Assembly (NCBI GenBank): GCA_902767125.1
Contig: CACXGJ010000132.1
Span: 1-8,003, forward strand
Direction: 5' to 3'
Source: an uncultured Ruminococcus sp.
GTDB lineage: Bacteria; Bacillota; Clostridia; Oscillospirales; Acutalibacteraceae
DNA length: 8,003 nt
The translations under genes were made by a program, and so were the position numbers. Numbering within the stretch: position 1 is the stretch's first letter; each line of letters starts with the position of its first letter. Shown here piece by piece: positions 7,531-8,003 of this stretch. The notes under the pieces are model-generated. The model did no database searches. It saw only the letters and a list, made by a program, of their open reading frames with translations, and had not been told where the DNA came from.

Positions 7531-7581
7531 TGAGGAGTGAGGAGTGAAAAGTGAGAAATATTCCTCACCCCTCACTCCTCA
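7531..7581. repeat. Imperfect inverted repeat built from TGAGGAG/GTGA units
   Basis: The left arm TGAGGAGTGAGG (7531-7542) pairs perfectly with 7570-7581. After one A/C mismatch (7543/7569), GTGA (7544-7547) pairs with 7565-7568, leaving a 17-base loop. The arms are themselves direct repeats: TGAGGAG occurs at 7531 and GAGGAGTGA recurs one unit later, with GTGAGAAA in the loop. The element fills the gap between the small ORF stop and the cdd stop. It may act as a bidirectional terminator, but neither side has a convincing T run. The repetitive, purine/pyrimidine-biased arms look more like a dispersed intergenic repeat or MITE-like unit. Confidence 0.75.
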
Positions 7582-7585
7582 TTTA

Positions 7586-7972
7586 TCATTTACATAAATC
7601 AAATGTGTACGGCAAAAGCTCACTCATTTTTATTATCTTATAATCATCGGCACTCTTTAAAGAAATTATCTCAAAATCCTCTCCGCAAAATTCCGACATG
7701 AATTGTCTGCACATCCCGCACGGATAACAATATGATGATGAGCTTCCGACAACCGCAATGGATGAAAATTTTATTTCACCGTCAGCAACTGCCTTTGACA
7801 TTGCAACTCTCTCTGCACATATCCCAACGGGATATGACGCATTTTCCACGTTACAGCCTGTATAAATTTTCCCGTTTGCTGTGAGAAGTGCCGCTCCTAC
7901 CTTGAATTTTGAGTAAGGTGCATAGGCATTTTCCCTTGCCTCAAATGCTTTTTCTATAAGTTCGTTTATCAT
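7586..7972 (-). CDS. cdd: Cytidine deaminase
   Basis: A complete 128-residue homotetramer-type cytidine deaminase. It hydrolyses cytidine and deoxycytidine to uridine and deoxyuridine in pyrimidine salvage, in the cytoplasm. The N-terminal part AYAPYSKFKVGAALLT (16-31) and TGCNVENASYPVGICAERVA (38-57) are diagnostic. Zinc ligands are Cys52 of CAE and Cys85 and Cys88 of PCGMC; Glu54 is the catalytic proton shuttle, and Asn41 and Glu43 bind the ribose in relatives. The length matches the short Bacillus-type enzymes (about 130-136 residues). No Shine-Dalgarno site precedes the ATG. Instead the ATG overlaps a TGA in another frame, suggesting translation coupled to an upstream gene. TGA and TAA stops occur in tandem at 7588-7583. 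The reading frame also stays open upstream to the window edge (residues KRYAEWYSDS), but family alignment favours the ATG at 7972. Confidence 0.96.
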   Translation of the reverse strand: MINELIEKAFEARENAYAPYSKFKVGAALLTANGKIYTGCNVENASYPVGICAERVAMSKAVADGEIKFSSIAVVGSSSSYCYPCGMCRQFMSEFCGEDFEIISLKSADDYKIIKMSELLPYTFDLCK

Positions 7973-8003
7973 ACTATCACTGTACCATTCGGCGTATCTT
8001 TTA
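7969..8003 (-). CDS. Possible C-terminal end of an upstream gene overlapping cdd
   Basis: On the minus strand one frame is open from the window edge to a TGA at 7971-7969, encoding the residues KDTPNGTVIV. The TGA overlaps the cdd ATG as ATGA. This arrangement and the missing cdd ribosome site suggest a coupled upstream gene. Eleven codons are too few to identify it, and another frame is open here too. Confidence 0.35.
   Translation of the reverse strand, partial: KDTPNGTVIV

Noticed and set aside
7291..7575. A minus-strand 94-codon ORF encoding a very hydrophobic protein, resembling a small membrane protein or toxin
   Set aside because: It starts inside the repeat hairpin without a ribosome site and overlaps the rsmF start. 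Its hydrophobicity is the expected antisense image of a Lys/Asn-rich coding sequence.

Overview
The window looks like ordinary chromosome from a low-to-moderate GC member of the Clostridia, most likely Ruminococcus or a relative in the Oscillospiraceae. I base this on four things. RNA polymerase subunits beta and beta' are encoded in tandem and lack the large lineage-specific insertions of E. coli. RpoC is about 1,195 residues, the usual Bacillota size. Shine-Dalgarno sites are strong, and a lipoprotein carries a Ser/Glu-rich stalk typical of Gram-positive surface proteins. The genus is an inference from protein style, not a database result.

Plus strand, left part (1-4982): the 3' portion of rpoB, a 17-base gap with a strong Shine-Dalgarno site, then complete rpoC. 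Together they encode most of the catalytic core of RNA polymerase. A 14-bp hairpin flanked by A and T tracts (about 4991-5036) ends the operon and can also serve the convergent unit coming from the right.

Minus strand, middle (5035-7313): an RsmF-type 16S rRNA cytosine-C5 methyltransferase, followed by a lipoprotein gene whose start overlaps the methyltransferase stop as ATGA. The pair is therefore probably a two-gene operon running right to left. The lipoprotein has a signal peptide with a lipid-attachment cysteine, a roughly 90-residue Ser/Glu-rich spacer, and two tandem copies of an approximately 85-residue domain.

Right part (7314-8003): a compact region with an unannotated 45-codon plus-strand ORF (four cysteines, strong ribosome binding site) divergent from rsmF. 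Next come a 51-base imperfect inverted repeat built from TGAGGAG/GTGA units and a complete minus-strand cytidine deaminase gene (cdd). The start of cdd overlaps the TGA of a possible upstream gene that runs off the window.

No RNA genes, CRISPR arrays, insertion sequences or defence genes are visible. No stretch over 300 bases lacks a gene. The least ordinary items are the small Cys-containing ORF, the repeat hairpin next to it, and the internally duplicated lipoprotein translationally coupled to an rRNA methyltransferase. I see no convincing new multi-gene system.
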